The notes under the pieces are model-generated. The model was given only the letters and a program-made list of their open reading frames with translations. It did not search any database and had not been told where the DNA came from. A DNA stretch of 64,000 nt from Scytolyngbya sp. HA4215-MV1 (GTDB lineage: Bacteria > Cyanobacteriota > Cyanobacteriia > Leptolyngbyales > Leptolyngbyaceae): positions 1 through 64,000 of the forward strand of contig JAHHIA010000014.1 in the NCBI GenBank assembly GCA_019359045.1. The letters run 5' to 3'. Positions 1 through 9,246 of the stretch are shown here, piece by piece. A program made the translations under genes and the position numbers. The first letter of the stretch is position 1, and every line of letters begins with the position of its first letter.

Positions 1-98
1 AAGTGATGCATGAGCGCAATGCTCACAACTTCCCCTTGGATTTGGCGGCGGGTGAGGCTGCGCCTGTGGCGCTGACGGCTCCGGCGATCAACGGCTAA
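1..98 (+). CDS. psbA: Photosystem II D1 protein, C-terminal end (partial)
   Basis: The first 98 bases encode the last 31 residues of the D1 reaction-centre protein, reading in from codon position 3; the gene starts before the window. The tail contains [12 protein letters not shown] followed by the Ala-rich end APAING, which is the highly conserved D1 C-terminus including the processed extension removed by CtpA after the mature end at Ala344. D1 carries the manganese cluster ligands (the His and Glu of this tail are among them) and sits in the thylakoid membrane. A strong hairpin terminator follows 30 bases after the stop. Which psbA paralogue this is cannot be told from the tail. Confidence 0.97.
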   Translation, partial: VMHERNAHNFPLDLAAGEAAPVALTAPAING

Positions 99-407
99 TT
101 GTCGAACTAAGAGCTGATTGATTGAAGGCGCTCTCCACTGGGGGAGCGCTTTTTCGTTGGAAAGTCTGACAGAATAAATGGGAATAGGGCGTTTACCCGA
201 TGAGATTTGTGAGAAATTTTCTAGGAAGATAGCGATTTGCCAAATCAAAGGTGGCGATTTTCAACTCATGTTCGGGGAGCTTTGTGGATGTAATCTGCGT
301 CTTTCTTCCTGTTTGGGGTTGAGTGCGATACTTTTGATGAAATTGCAGTTTGGGTTCCGTGTTTGCGATCGCACAATAATTCTTAAGTCTTTCCCTAAGG
401 AAACATC
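99..407. other. Intergenic region psbA to bactofilin
   Basis: Apart from the psbA terminator this stretch shows no convincing gene. An open frame from 178 overlaps the bactofilin gene in another frame and has no recognisable features. The region should contain the bactofilin promoter, and AAGGAA at about 398-403 serves as its ribosome binding site. Confidence 0.6.
128..154 (+). terminator. Rho-independent terminator after psbA
   Basis: A GCGCTCTCC / GGGGGAGCGC hairpin (about 9 pairs, one G-T pair, 4-base loop) is followed directly by TTTTT. It lies 30 bases after the psbA stop, a classic intrinsic terminator. Confidence 0.88.
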
Positions 408-821
408 ATGTTTAAGAAAAAGCCCGCTCATCCCAAGATTTTACCGACTTACCTGGCTGCCAGTAGCGAGTTCCAGGGGACGCTCCATGTTGAAGGCAAC
501 TTGCTGGTGGATGGCATTGTGCATGGTACGGTCGAGGTGCGAGGGGATATGGAAATCTCGGAAAATGGCTTGGTTGAGGGACCGGAAGTTCGTGCCAGAA
601 ACCTGGTAGTGCATGGTGTTCTGAAGGCAAGAGTCTTGGTGGATGGGAAATTAACCTTGACGAATACTGCTCGGTTAGAAGGGGATGTGGTTGCGAGTGC
701 TCTGGGGATTGAACCTGGGGCTTTTTATGTGGGGTATATCGAAACCAAGGATGCGAGTCGAACGTTGCCAGGTACGGTGGGAATGCCGGAACTAGCAAGT
801 GGAAAAGAAGAGTATCGTTAG
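408..821 (+). CDS. Bactofilin (polymer-forming cytoskeletal protein)
   Basis: 137 residues. The centre (about residues 20-115) is a run of short beta-strand repeats with regular Gly and hydrophobic spacing (FQGTLHVEGNLLVDG, GTVEVRGDMEI, NLVVHGVLKARVLVDGKL), typical of the right-handed beta-helix of the bactofilin (DUF583) family. Bactofilins self-assemble into nucleotide-independent filaments that scaffold envelope or shape-determining enzymes at the cytoplasmic membrane. The short basic N-terminus (MFKKK) and flexible C-terminal tail fit the family. ATG at 408 is preceded by AAGGAA at good spacing. The next gene starts about 70 bases downstream on the same strand, so the two may be co-transcribed. 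Confidence 0.9.
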   Translation: MFKKKPAHPKILPTYLAASSEFQGTLHVEGNLLVDGIVHGTVEVRGDMEISENGLVEGPEVRARNLVVHGVLKARVLVDGKLTLTNTARLEGDVVASALGIEPGAFYVGYIETKDASRTLPGTVGMPELASGKEEYR

Positions 822-892
822 CAGCAAAGTGTTTCAATTCTGCCCTGGAGTTGGGCTGTAGATGGTGGACGATGCACGAGTGATGGGTATTG

Positions 893-3800
893 ATGGAGCT
901 AGAACAAGTTTGGGGGGCTTTACTGATTTTTGTTTGCTGCCCTTTGTTGGGTGGTTTGCCGCTGATTGCCTGGATGACGCAACTTCTGACTGGTAAGCAG
1001 TTAAGAAGACTAGGTACTGGCAATGTGGGGGTTTCCGCTGCGTTTTATCATGGCGGACGGTGGATCGGTGGGTTGGCTGTTCTGTCAGAAGCGTCGAAGG
1101 GTATTGCAGCAGTTTTGCTGGCGCGATCGTTTTTCCCAAATAACCCGGAATGGGAGATGATTTCTCTGATGGCGCTGGTGGTGGGGCGCTATTGGATAAG
1201 CCAGGGCGCTGGGACGACCAATGTCGTTTGGGGCTATGTGGTGCATGACCCGATCGCTGCTTTACTGGTTTTTCTGATTGGCGGAATTGGCTTCACCCTG
1301 TTTCGTGAGCGGCATCAGGGACGCATCAGTATTTTAGTTTTATTTCCTCTGATCACCCTCTTCCGACATCCACAGCAGCCGGCACTGATGGTGACTGCGA
1401 TCTCGCTGTCTGTTCTGTTGTATCGGATTTACCAGAAAATTCCAGATGATTTGGATTTGCCGACTCCTAGTGTTAAGGCAGAATCGCGTGCTATGTTCCA
1501 GTTTTTTAGGAGCGATCGTGCCATTGTTACCCTGGATCAACTCCTTGCTGTAGACAAAGTAGGGGCAAAAGCAGCAACTCTTGCTCAGCTCAAACGCTGG
1601 GGATATCCGGTGCCACCAGGTTGGGTGTTGCCACCGGGGGATGACCCAGAACCCTTGTTGACACTGTTACACCCGTCTTCCCAGGAACCTTTAGTGGTGC
1701 GTTCTTCGGTAATTGGGGAAGACTCTGAACTAGCATCCGCAGCCGGGCAATATGAAACGGTGTTAAGTGTGACGAATCAAACGGATCTGCGCTCTGCCAT
1801 CGTTCGGTGTCTGGCATCTTATGATCATCCGGGTGCGTGGCAATATCGGCGCGATCGCGGCTTACCCGATGCTGCGATGGCAGTGCTGATTCAGCAGCAG
1901 GTTCAAGGAGTTGTATCGGGAGTCGCGTTTAGTCGCGATCCGATCGCCCGTCAAGGAGACGCTGTGGTAATTGAAGCGCTACCAGGTGCCGCTACTCAGG
2001 TGGTATCGGGGCGAATTACGCCCATTCGTTATCAGGTGCAGATCACCGAGGCGGAATTTAAGGCGGTGAATTTAGCAGACGCAGCGAGTTGGCAACTACC
2101 TGACTGTCTAGATTTGGCGCTCTCCACTCCTTCAAGTGACGCGCCTGCGGCAAAAAAAATTCCTCTGGGCCTGATTCAACAGGTAGCTTTTTTGGCGCGT
2201 CATCTGGAATCCCGCTACCACGGGATTCCTCAGGATATTGAGTGGAGCTACGATGGACAAATTTTGTGGTTGCTGCAATCGCGTCCCATTACGACCTTGT
2301 TGCCAATTTGGACTCGTAAGATTGCGGCTGAGGTAATTCCCGGTGTGATTCGCCCTTTAACGTGGTCAATTAATCGTCCGCTCACCTGTCGTGCATGGGG
2401 GGATTTATTTACGCTGGTGTTGGGCGATCGCGCTCAGGGATTAGATTTCACTGCAACTGCAACGCTGCATTATTCGCGTGCTTACTTCAACGCTTCTCTG
2501 TTAGGGCAAATTTTTCTACGTATGGGGTTGCCTCCAGAAAGTCTGGAATTTCTCACAAGAGGCCGTCAATTCAGTCAGCCTCCTCTGCGCTCGACGCTGA
2601 GAAATGTGCCAGGACTGTTGAAGTTGCTGGGTCGGGAACTGAGACTGGAAATAGCCTTTCGGCGGGATGATCGCCAATTATTTGCACCTGCGATCGCGCA
2701 GTTTGCTCAAGTCCCTGCGGACCAACTAGCGCCTGCGGAACTGCTGACCCGCATTGATACGATTTTGGCGATTTTGCAACGGGCGACCGACTACAGCATT
2801 CTGGCTCCTCTGAGTGCAGCTTTGAGAAAAAGCATCTTTCGAGTTGCAGATACAGAGTTGGACAACCGCCAAACGCCAGAAGTTTCAGCCCTGCGATCGC
2901 TTCAGCAAATCGCTCGCTCCTTCTCTGATTGGGGAATTGTTGCCACGGACGCAAATGACGCAATTGATGAAACTGCTCCAGCCAACAGTCAAAATCCACC
3001 AGCTAAAATCGTTTCTGCCTCAGACTTGTTTGAAAAATTGGCAAATAGTTCGGTTGGACAAACCCTGCTGACTCAGTTTGATCAGTGGCTCGATCACTAC
3101 GGCTACCTAAGCGAGGTAGGAACCGATATTGCCGTGCCGACCTGGAAAGAAGACCCCACCCCCGTGAGAGAGTTATTTGCCCAGTTTTGTCTCAATCCTC
3201 CGTCTCAAGCGGCGCCCCACCACCAGGTTTCTGGTAAAGTTCGACGAGTCCAACGGCGGTTTGATCTGAAGGGACAAGTGACCGAAGTGTACAGTCGTTT
3301 GCTGGCGGAGTTACGTTGGAGTTGTGTGGCATTGGAGCAACGCTGGCTACAAGTGGGCGTGCTCAGCGCACCAGGCGATATTTTCTTTTTAGAGCTAAAT
3401 GAAGTGCGAGATCTGGTGCAAGGCTCCGATCTCTCGACATTGAATGGTGCGTCTCAGCGGATTGCTCAACGGCGATCGCAATATCAGCAAGATAGCCAGA
3501 TTGCCACCATTTCCTCCCTCGTCTATGGCGACGATCCGCCTTTACCTGATCAGTCCTTTAGCCCTCGATCATCCACTCAACAATTGCAGGGCATTGGTGC
3601 CAGTTCTGGTCGGATCGAGGGGCGGGTCAAAGTTTTGCGGGATTTACAAGCATCGTCTGGACTGGATCGAGAAATTATCCTAGTAGTACCTTATACCGAC
3701 TCTGGTTGGGCACCGCTATTAGCCAGAGCCGGTGGGCTAATTGCCGAAGTGGGGGGGCAGTTGTCCCATGGGGCGATCGTTGCTCGCGAATATCGCATCC

Positions 3801-3895
3801 CTGCGGTGATGGATGTGCACAACGCCACCCAGCAATTACATGATGGTCAATGGGTCAGAATCGATGGCACCACGGGGATTGTGGAGATTCTATAG
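893..3895 (+). CDS. PlsY-like membrane domain fused to ATP-grasp/phosphohistidine phosphotransferase
   Basis: 1000 residues, ATG at 893 (a TTG lies just before it). Residues 1-190 are hydrophobic and resemble PlsY acyl-phosphate:glycerol-3-phosphate acyltransferase, with GTGNVG at 41-46 matching the GSGNxG motif; the later PlsY GGKGVAT loop is not recognisable. From about 210 a PEP-synthase-type ATP-grasp domain follows (VVRSS near 268, EDSELASAAGQYET, QQQVQGVVSGVAFSRDP). Next come about 400 mostly helical residues, then a swivelling phosphohistidine domain with GGQLSHGAIVAREY (His959). Only about 40 residues follow, so the PEP-binding TIM barrel of true PEP synthase or PPDK is missing. The order ATP-grasp, helical middle, His domain is that of rifampin phosphotransferase-type dikinases. 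The substrate is unknown; the fusion suggests action at the membrane. Domain calls are firm, function is inferred. Confidence 0.85.
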   Translation: MELEQVWGALLIFVCCPLLGGLPLIAWMTQLLTGKQLRRLGTGNVGVSAAFYHGGRWIGGLAVLSEASKGIAAVLLARSFFPNNPEWEMISLMALVVGRYWISQGAGTTNVVWGYVVHDPIAALLVFLIGGIGFTLFRERHQGRISILVLFPLITLFRHPQQPALMVTAISLSVLLYRIYQKIPDDLDLPTPSVKAESRAMFQFFRSDRAIVTLDQLLAVDKVGAKAATLAQLKRWGYPVPPGWVLPPGDDPEPLLTLLHPSSQEPLVVRSSVIGEDSELASAAGQYETVLSVTNQTDLRSAIVRCLASYDHPGAWQYRRDRGLPDAAMAVLIQQQVQGVVSGVAFSRDPIARQGDAVVIEALPGAATQVVSGRITPIRYQVQITEAEFKAVNLADAASWQLPDCLDLALSTPSSDAPAAKKIPLGLIQQVAFLARHLESRYHGIPQDIEWSYDGQILWLLQSRPITTLLPIWTRKIAAEVIPGVIRPLTWSINRPLTCRAWGDLFTLVLGDRAQGLDFTATATLHYSRAYFNASLLGQIFLRMGLPPESLEFLTRGRQFSQPPLRSTLRNVPGLLKLLGRELRLEIAFRRDDRQLFAPAIAQFAQVPADQLAPAELLTRIDTILAILQRATDYSILAPLSAALRKSIFRVADTELDNRQTPEVSALRSLQQIARSFSDWGIVATDANDAIDETAPANSQNPPAKIVSASDLFEKLANSSVGQTLLTQFDQWLDHYGYLSEVGTDIAVPTWKEDPTPVRELFAQFCLNPPSQAAPHHQVSGKVRRVQRRFDLKGQVTEVYSRLLAELRWSCVALEQRWLQVGVLSAPGDIFFLELNEVRDLVQGSDLSTLNGASQRIAQRRSQYQQDSQIATISSLVYGDDPPLPDQSFSPRSSTQQLQGIGASSGRIEGRVKVLRDLQASSGLDREIILVVPYTDSGWAPLLARAGGLIAEVGGQLSHGAIVAREYRIPAVMDVHNATQQLHDGQWVRIDGTTGIVEIL

Positions 3896-4006
3896 AAGGA
3901 AAGAAAATCGGTAGGAGCATTCTTGAATTTCTTCACTCCATCACCCCATCACTTCTCGTTCTCGCGTCATCTCCTACAATAGAAAAGCACGATCGTCCCC
4001 TTTGCT

Positions 4007-5074
4007 ATGGTTACTCTGTCTCCCGAACTGTGCGCTCGTCTATCCTTACCGCTAAAAATTGGCAAACTTGAGGTGCGGAGTCGGGTTTTGCAGGCACCGC
4101 TTTCGGGGGTGACGGATCTGGTGTTTCGGCGATTGGTGCGACGCTATGCACCGGATTCGATGATGTATACGGAAATGGTGAATGCAACGGGGCTGCATTA
4201 TGTGCGGGAATTGCCTCAAATTATGGAGGTCGATCCCAACGAGCGTCCGATCAGTATTCAGTTGTTCGATTGCCGTCCTGACTTTTTGGCAGAAGCGGCA
4301 CGAATGGCGGTGGAAGAAGGGGCGGATACAGTGGATATCAACATGGGTTGTCCGGTCAACAAGATCACCAAAAATGGAGGGGGCTCATCGCTGCTGCGCG
4401 ATCCGGAAACGGCAGAGGAGATCGTCCGTGCTGTGGTGCAGTCGGTTGACGTGCCCGTCACGGTCAAAACCCGGATTGGGTGGACCGATCGAGAAATCAC
4501 GATTCTAGACTTTGCCCGGCGGATGGAAAACGCTGGAGCCAAGATGATTACTGTGCATGGACGGACAAGGGCACAGGGCTACAATGGTGCGGCACGTTGG
4601 GAGTGGATTCGCCGAGTCAAAGAAATTCTCTCAATTCCTGTGATTGCCAATGGCGATATTTTCTCGGTAGAAGCTGCGGTGAAATGCTTGGAAGAAACGG
4701 GAGCCGATGGGGTGATGTGCTCACGCGGCACGATGGGCTATCCCTTTTTGGTGGGAGAGATTGACTATTTCCTGAAAACGGGTGAAGAGCGGATGTCGCC
4801 GACTCCGATCTCTCGGCTGCAATGTGCGCGTGAACATCTACAGGCATTGTGGGAATACAAGGGCGATCGCGGAGTGCGCCAAGCCCGGAAGCACATGACC
4901 TGGTATGCCAAAGGCTTTGCGGGTGCAGCAGATCTGCGCGGACAACTGAGTACGATCGAATCGGTAGATCAGGGCTTGGCGCTGATTGATCGCGCGATCG
5001 AAGTCTTGTATACCCTGGAGGAAAGCCCTGTCTTCTCCCCCTTACCCCAGTCTGAGGATCTAGTAGCCGTGTAA
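4007..5074 (+). CDS. dusB: tRNA-dihydrouridine synthase
   Basis: 355 residues, the usual length of DusB/NifR3-type enzymes. It reduces specific uridines of tRNA to dihydrouridine with FMN and NAD(P)H. Seen: the N-terminal FMN-binding segment APLSGVTDLVFRRLVR, the signature DINMGCPVNKI with active-site Cys115, KTRIGW, the HGRTRAQGYNG loop and the VIANGDI and SRGTMGYPF phosphate-binding segments of the TIM barrel, then the C-terminal helical domain. The assignment to DusB rather than another Dus type rests on overall similarity to the NifR3 group. It stands alone, about 110 bases after the preceding gene. Confidence 0.93.
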   Translation: MVTLSPELCARLSLPLKIGKLEVRSRVLQAPLSGVTDLVFRRLVRRYAPDSMMYTEMVNATGLHYVRELPQIMEVDPNERPISIQLFDCRPDFLAEAARMAVEEGADTVDINMGCPVNKITKNGGGSSLLRDPETAEEIVRAVVQSVDVPVTVKTRIGWTDREITILDFARRMENAGAKMITVHGRTRAQGYNGAARWEWIRRVKEILSIPVIANGDIFSVEAAVKCLEETGADGVMCSRGTMGYPFLVGEIDYFLKTGEERMSPTPISRLQCAREHLQALWEYKGDRGVRQARKHMTWYAKGFAGAADLRGQLSTIESVDQGLALIDRAIEVLYTLEESPVFSPLPQSEDLVAV

Positions 5075-5252
5075 AGCAGTTTAAAAATGGAAATCTTGTG
5101 ACCGGACTGAACTGCCCCTATAATCTTGAAGACTTCTGCGTGATAGGGCTGAAGGGCGGCTGGTTTGAGTGATTTGCCCGGTCAAGAAGTGGAAGTCATA
5201 GAATGAAGATACAGATTATAGAGCAGATATCTAGAGTACAAAGCAGATTGCA

Positions 5253-5543
5253 ATGAATATTTCCTTGCTGCGGATGCTGAATTCGATCTATCGCAAAGAA
5301 CCAATTTCCAGCTTTGTTCTGACGGTGGGGATTGTCGATGCGGCGATCGGAGGATTTGATAGTCAATGGTCTCTGTTCTCGTTTGGACTTGGCACCATTG
5401 GGGTGGCGGTGGCATTGAGATGGTGGCAAATCCAGCGTCGTCCAGAACCGATTGAGCGGGTGGCAGTGCATGTTCTTCCCGCGCGCGCTTCCCGTCCACC
5501 ATTACCTCTGCTGAGTGCAGCCAAAAAGCAACCGCCCGGTTGA
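5253..5543 (+). CDS. Small conserved cyanobacterial membrane protein
   Basis: 96 residues with a hydrophobic central segment (about residues 18-55, FVLTVGIVDAAIGGF then FSFGLGTIGVAVALRWW) and a basic, Pro-rich tail. The N-terminal MLNSIYRKEPISSFVLTVG block looks like a family found widely in cyanobacteria, but no function is recognised. One or two membrane passes with a cytoplasmic tail are likely. The frame is free of rare features and no better frame competes on this strand. Confidence 0.68.
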   Translation: MNISLLRMLNSIYRKEPISSFVLTVGIVDAAIGGFDSQWSLFSFGLGTIGVAVALRWWQIQRRPEPIERVAVHVLPARASRPPLPLLSAAKKQPPG

Positions 5544-5707
5544 GGATGACTCTGTGTTAGGTCGCCGCAGATTTTAGCGTTAAGTTTGCGTAAAGTGAAC
5601 AATATCCTGGCTGTTCACGATCGGGGTGAGTTAATCTGTGGTGGGGTAAAACGGCGCTGAATCAGACGGTTGGATAGCCACTCACGGAATCAGTTGGGGT
5701 TTGTGCA

Positions 5708-6787
5708 ATGCTGAAAATCTTTACTTCTCTTTCCATCCGATGGCTTCGATTGGGCGGGTTGACGCTATTGGGGGCTGCAACGATCAGTATGGGCGGACTC
5801 GCGAGTTCATCGGGAGGGAGTCAGCCCCTGTTCGCATCGAGCGTGGCACGCACCCCCACTGAAGTCATTTCTGAATCTCCTGATGCCCATACTTGGCAAA
5901 AGGTCAAGCTCGTCCGTACGATTAGAGGCAATCGAGGGGTTATCGATACACTGATATTTTCACCGGATGGACGCAAGTTATTGAGTGGCACCAGCCTCAA
6001 CGATACCCGCATCCGAGTGTGGAATGTCCGAAACGGTGACTTGGACTATGCGCTGAAAATGCACCAACAAATGGTGTATGCGTTGGCGATTTCCCCGAAT
6101 GGCGAAACCCTGGCAACCGGCGGTGGGGACGGCATTTTGAGTCTCTGGAATTTCAAAAATCAATCCCTGAAGCGGGTTCTCCTAGAACACTCCAACCCGA
6201 TCTCATCGCTGGTGGTAACGCCTGATAGCAAAACGTTGGTCAGTGGGGGGCTGGATGGCATTAAGTTGTGGGATTTGCGCACCTCTCGCCCCTTGGGAAC
6301 ATTGATGGGCATGGGTGATCCGGTGTTTAGTCTGGCGATGAGTCCCGATGGTAAATTTCTTGCGAGCGGGAGTGAGTCTGCTCAGATCAGAGTATGGGAT
6401 TTGGCGACTGGCTCAGTCAAAGATTCGTTTTCCGGGCATAAGGATGCGATTACTGCGATCGCCTTTACACCCGATGGCCAGACTTTGATTACTAGCAGTA
6501 AGGATGCAACTATTCGAGTTTGGAATTGGCAAACGGGCAAAGTCTTGCAAACGTTGGTTGGACATACGGATACCATTTATGCTCTGGCGATGAACCCTGA
6601 TGGACAAACGCTTGCCAGTGCCGGACAAGATGGCATCAAATTTTGGAATATCCAGACGGGTGAATTGACCAGTGAGTTGGAAGGCCATGCGGATTGGGTG
6701 CGGACGATCGCGTTCAGCCCAGATGGATCATTGCTTGCCAGTGGCAGCTTTGACAAAACGATTAAACTCTGGCGATCGACACCTTGA
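5708..6787 (+). CDS. Exported WD40-repeat protein
   Basis: 359 residues. The first 45 contain a basic start and a hydrophobic stretch (LRLGGLTLLGAATISMGGLA), so it is likely exported or membrane-anchored. Residues 65-357 hold seven WD40 repeats, each ending in RVWN, SLWN, KLWD, RVWD, RVWN, KFWN or KLWR and carrying the FSPDGxxLASGS strand, enough for one complete seven-bladed propeller. Such propellers are protein-interaction platforms; the partner is unknown. No enzymatic domain is attached, unlike many cyanobacterial WD40 kinases or NTPases. It converges on thiO with only 14 bases between the stops. Confidence 0.9.
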   Translation: MLKIFTSLSIRWLRLGGLTLLGAATISMGGLASSSGGSQPLFASSVARTPTEVISESPDAHTWQKVKLVRTIRGNRGVIDTLIFSPDGRKLLSGTSLNDTRIRVWNVRNGDLDYALKMHQQMVYALAISPNGETLATGGGDGILSLWNFKNQSLKRVLLEHSNPISSLVVTPDSKTLVSGGLDGIKLWDLRTSRPLGTLMGMGDPVFSLAMSPDGKFLASGSESAQIRVWDLATGSVKDSFSGHKDAITAIAFTPDGQTLITSSKDATIRVWNWQTGKVLQTLVGHTDTIYALAMNPDGQTLASAGQDGIKFWNIQTGELTSELEGHADWVRTIAFSPDGSLLASGSFDKTIKLWRSTP

Positions 6788-6801
6788 TGATCATTGACTT
6801 T

Positions 6802-7896
6802 CTAAAGACCTGATATTCCGTCTTTTAGCTGAAACCGGGCATAGTGAAAATAATCCAGTAGGGGATCGGCTTGCCCTTGCACAATCCAGTCAGTGATCAA
6901 ACGAGCCGTGATCGGTGCTAATAAAATGCCATTGCGATGGTGTCCGGTTGCCAGCGTGAGATTATTGTAGGGACTGGAACCGAGCAAAGGCAACTCATCG
7001 GGTGTGGTGGGTCGAAATCCCCACCAAAACTCTTGAATCGGGTAGTCAGCGATCGCGGGATATAACCGAATGGCGGCTGCCAGGAGCGTATTGACCCCCA
7101 TTGGGGTATTACCAGGACTAAAGCCTACCCACTCACTGGTTGCGCCCAATACAATCAACCCATCCCGGCGTGGCACCATATAAATCTCTGAACCAAACAA
7201 AACTTGTTGCAGTGATAATGCTTCTCCAGAGGGCACCTGCACTGATAGCATTTGCCCCTTTTGGGGAGAAACGGGCACCGGTAGCACCTCAGCCGACCAG
7301 GCACCGCCTGCCAACACATAATGATCTGCCTGCCATTCTCCAGTTGAGGTAATCACAGCAGTTACTCGACTGGCTTGCGTTTTCAAGCTCGTTGCCGGGA
7401 TGCCTTCCTGAATGTCTATCCCCGCTGCTTGGGCTGCCTGCCACAGGGCGATCGCCAATGCCCGATTATCGACTTGGGCATCCAGAGGAAACCAGTACCC
7501 TCCTCCGACAGCTGTACTTAATCCAGGTTGGTGTTGGTGAATGGCAGTCCGATCCAGCCAATGTTCTGCTTCAGCCTCTGCCGATCTTTTGCCATGGATG
7601 GCTGCTTCATACCAGGGCTGCAAAATGCCACATGCCCAGTATCCTGTAGATAATCCGGTCTGCTCTTCTAAATGTTGAGTCCAACTAGGGTAAAGTGCCC
7701 GACTCCGAAGACACAAATCCAAAAAAGGGCTGGGTGGAAGTGCCTCTGCTTGCGGAGCCAGCATTCCAGCTGCAGCATGGGCAGCCGCTTGCTTAAAATC
7801 CCGGCTGAGGACTGTGACAGCAACGCCCTGCTGTTTCAGTTCAAGGGCGATCGCCAACCCAATAATGCCGCCCCCAATGACCAGAACTTCACCCAC
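6802..7896 (-). CDS. thiO: Glycine oxidase ThiO (FAD-dependent)
   Basis: 364 residues from a GTG at 7896; a TTG at 7911 is an alternative. It oxidises glycine to iminoacetic acid for the thiazole half of thiamine. Seen: N-terminal FAD dinucleotide motif VIGGGIIGLAIALEL, the AHAAAGMLAPQAEA segment typical of ThiO, a central DAO substrate domain, and the C-terminal WWGFRPTTPDELPLLG and ATGHHRNGILLAP blocks that close the FAD site. In other cyanobacteria ThiO is fused or linked to ThiG; here it is separate. The preceding gene stops 8 bases before the chosen start, so the two are probably co-transcribed. Confidence 0.92.
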   Translation of the reverse strand: MGEVLVIGGGIIGLAIALELKQQGVAVTVLSRDFKQAAAHAAAGMLAPQAEALPPSPFLDLCLRSRALYPSWTQHLEEQTGLSTGYWACGILQPWYEAAIHGKRSAEAEAEHWLDRTAIHQHQPGLSTAVGGGYWFPLDAQVDNRALAIALWQAAQAAGIDIQEGIPATSLKTQASRVTAVITSTGEWQADHYVLAGGAWSAEVLPVPVSPQKGQMLSVQVPSGEALSLQQVLFGSEIYMVPRRDGLIVLGATSEWVGFSPGNTPMGVNTLLAAAIRLYPAIADYPIQEFWWGFRPTTPDELPLLGSSPYNNLTLATGHHRNGILLAPITARLITDWIVQGQADPLLDYFHYARFQLKDGISGL

Positions 7897-7904
7897 GATC
7901 GAAC

Positions 7905-8273
7905 CTACCAACTTGCTCGTACAGGGGATGGGCGGCGTTGCGCTGCTGCCGGATTAGTCGTGTCATCTGCCAGACCTGTTGTATTGGTAGATTGTGATTG
8001 GGCGCGCTGGGCGCTGGTTCTGGGAAGGGTGGAGAAATTAATTGCCGCCAGATTCTCAATGCCTGGTTCTAGTAATGCAACTTGTTGCGAGTTGTTAGGG
8101 GACTGAGTTGCCTCGATCGGATTGTTGGCTGACTGATCCACTGCTGTTTCTGAGCCTGGATCGGTGGACTGATTGGTGTTAAATAAAGGATTCTTAAACC
8201 CCCATTGGGCTGCCCAGAGAACTGCGGCAAGTGCCCCTAATGCGATTAAAACTGTAGCCACAGCATTCTTCAT
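7905..8273 (-). CDS. Small membrane-anchored protein of unknown function
   Basis: 122 residues. An N-terminal transmembrane anchor (about residues 5-25, VATVLIALGALAAVLWAAQWG) is followed by a low-complexity, Ser/Thr/Asn/Gln-rich tail that is probably disordered and outside the cytoplasm. ATG at 8273 has a good TAGGAG site 9 bases upstream. The gene reads straight into thiO, suggesting co-transcription, but nothing links it functionally to thiamine synthesis. No family recognised. Confidence 0.68.
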   Translation of the reverse strand: MKNAVATVLIALGALAAVLWAAQWGFKNPLFNTNQSTDPGSETAVDQSANNPIEATQSPNNSQQVALLEPGIENLAAINFSTLPRTSAQRAQSQSTNTTGLADDTTNPAAAQRRPSPVRASW

Positions 8274-8736
8274 TCTGATTTCTCCTAAGCGGCTACATTT
8301 AAGGATGCACTAAATTTGTAATTTTCAAATTTTTTCTATACAAAACCTTTTTACTCAGAAATGGTTGTGAGGAAATTGAAGATGTTTTAGGGGATAGAGG
8401 ATGTGAAAACCCCCGCTTCGGGACACAGACCGTCACCGGTAGTACTGTCAAACCCGCTCGTAAAATTTGCAATTTTATTTCATCCACGATCCTTAGTTAG
8501 AAAAAGATGGGAAAAGGATTGAAAAAACATCAAATAAATCGAATAAATCGACGATTCAGCTTCTGGCAGTGATAGAACTGAATCGGGCAGATAGGACAAT
8601 CCTCAACCAGGGATGAAATGAAAAACTTTGTGAACCAGGTTTGCTTGTACGACTCTCTCTTGCAATTTAGATAGGATTGCTACAGATGCCCCCATACTTA
8701 AGGCGGATTACTCAAGGCACATAAAGGGAGATGGCG
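8274..8736. other. Divergent intergenic region
   Basis: About 460 bases between the minus-strand membrane protein and the plus-strand YbjN gene. It is AT-rich and should hold two divergent promoters. A nine-base direct repeat AATAAATCG lies near 8535-8555. No RNA gene or strong hairpin was found. Confidence 0.5.
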
Positions 8737-9234
8737 ATGACAACTTATCAATCTGATGCAGCGATCGTCCAAAATGAACCAGAGACAGAAGGAGTCAGTC
8801 AGTTGCTTCAGCAAGAATCGACGAGTGGTGGCTATCTTGATGTCATCGAAACGGTGATCACCAGCCTTGCTCAGGAGGGCAGTGCCATGGTCAACCAGAG
8901 CGATGCTGGGCATGTCTGGAAGTTTTGCTATGGGTCGGTAGAGGTTTTCGTGCAGTTGACTGGAGATAGTGATGAGGATACGCTCACGGTGTGGTCGCCT
9001 GTGCTCAAGCTGCCCGCAAAAAATGAAGCTCAGTTGACGCGCAAGTTGCTGGAAATGAATTGGTTGAGCACGTTTGAAGCCTGCTTTGGCATTTTTAACA
9101 ATGAGGTGGTGGTGCTGACAAGTCGCACGCTGGCGGAGCTTTCTCCTGGTGAGATTTCGCGATCGATTACCATTGTGGCGACGATAGCGGATGACAACGA
9201 TGAATCCCTGCAAGCCGAATTTGGGGGAGCCTGA
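8737..9234 (+). CDS. YbjN domain-containing protein
   Basis: 165 residues. The body (about residues 30-150) has the alternating strands and helices of the YbjN / type III secretion chaperone-like fold, with FCYGSVEVFVQL, VWSPVLKLPAKNEAQLTRKLLEMNW and the FGIFNNEVVVLTSRT segment. Cyanobacterial members are conserved but of unknown role; they are thought to act as chaperone-like proteins. I chose ATG 8737 over 8731 because GGGAG at 8726-8730 is six bases before 8737 but touches 8731. The next gene starts 12 bases after the stop, so an operon is likely. Confidence 0.84.
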   Translation: MTTYQSDAAIVQNEPETEGVSQLLQQESTSGGYLDVIETVITSLAQEGSAMVNQSDAGHVWKFCYGSVEVFVQLTGDSDEDTLTVWSPVLKLPAKNEAQLTRKLLEMNWLSTFEACFGIFNNEVVVLTSRTLAELSPGEISRSITIVATIADDNDESLQAEFGGA

Positions 9235-9246
9235 CATCAAGCCTCA

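Noticed and set aside
178-609. 143-residue open frame on the plus strand
   Set aside because: It overlaps the bactofilin gene in another frame and its translation has no domain or sensible composition; no ribosome site.
412-1023. 203-residue open frame on the minus strand
   Set aside because: Antisense to bactofilin and the PlsY-like fusion; His/Pro/Ser-rich translation typical of a shadow frame.
893-3895. PEP synthase or PPDK
   Set aside because: The PEP-binding TIM barrel after the phosphohistidine domain is missing.
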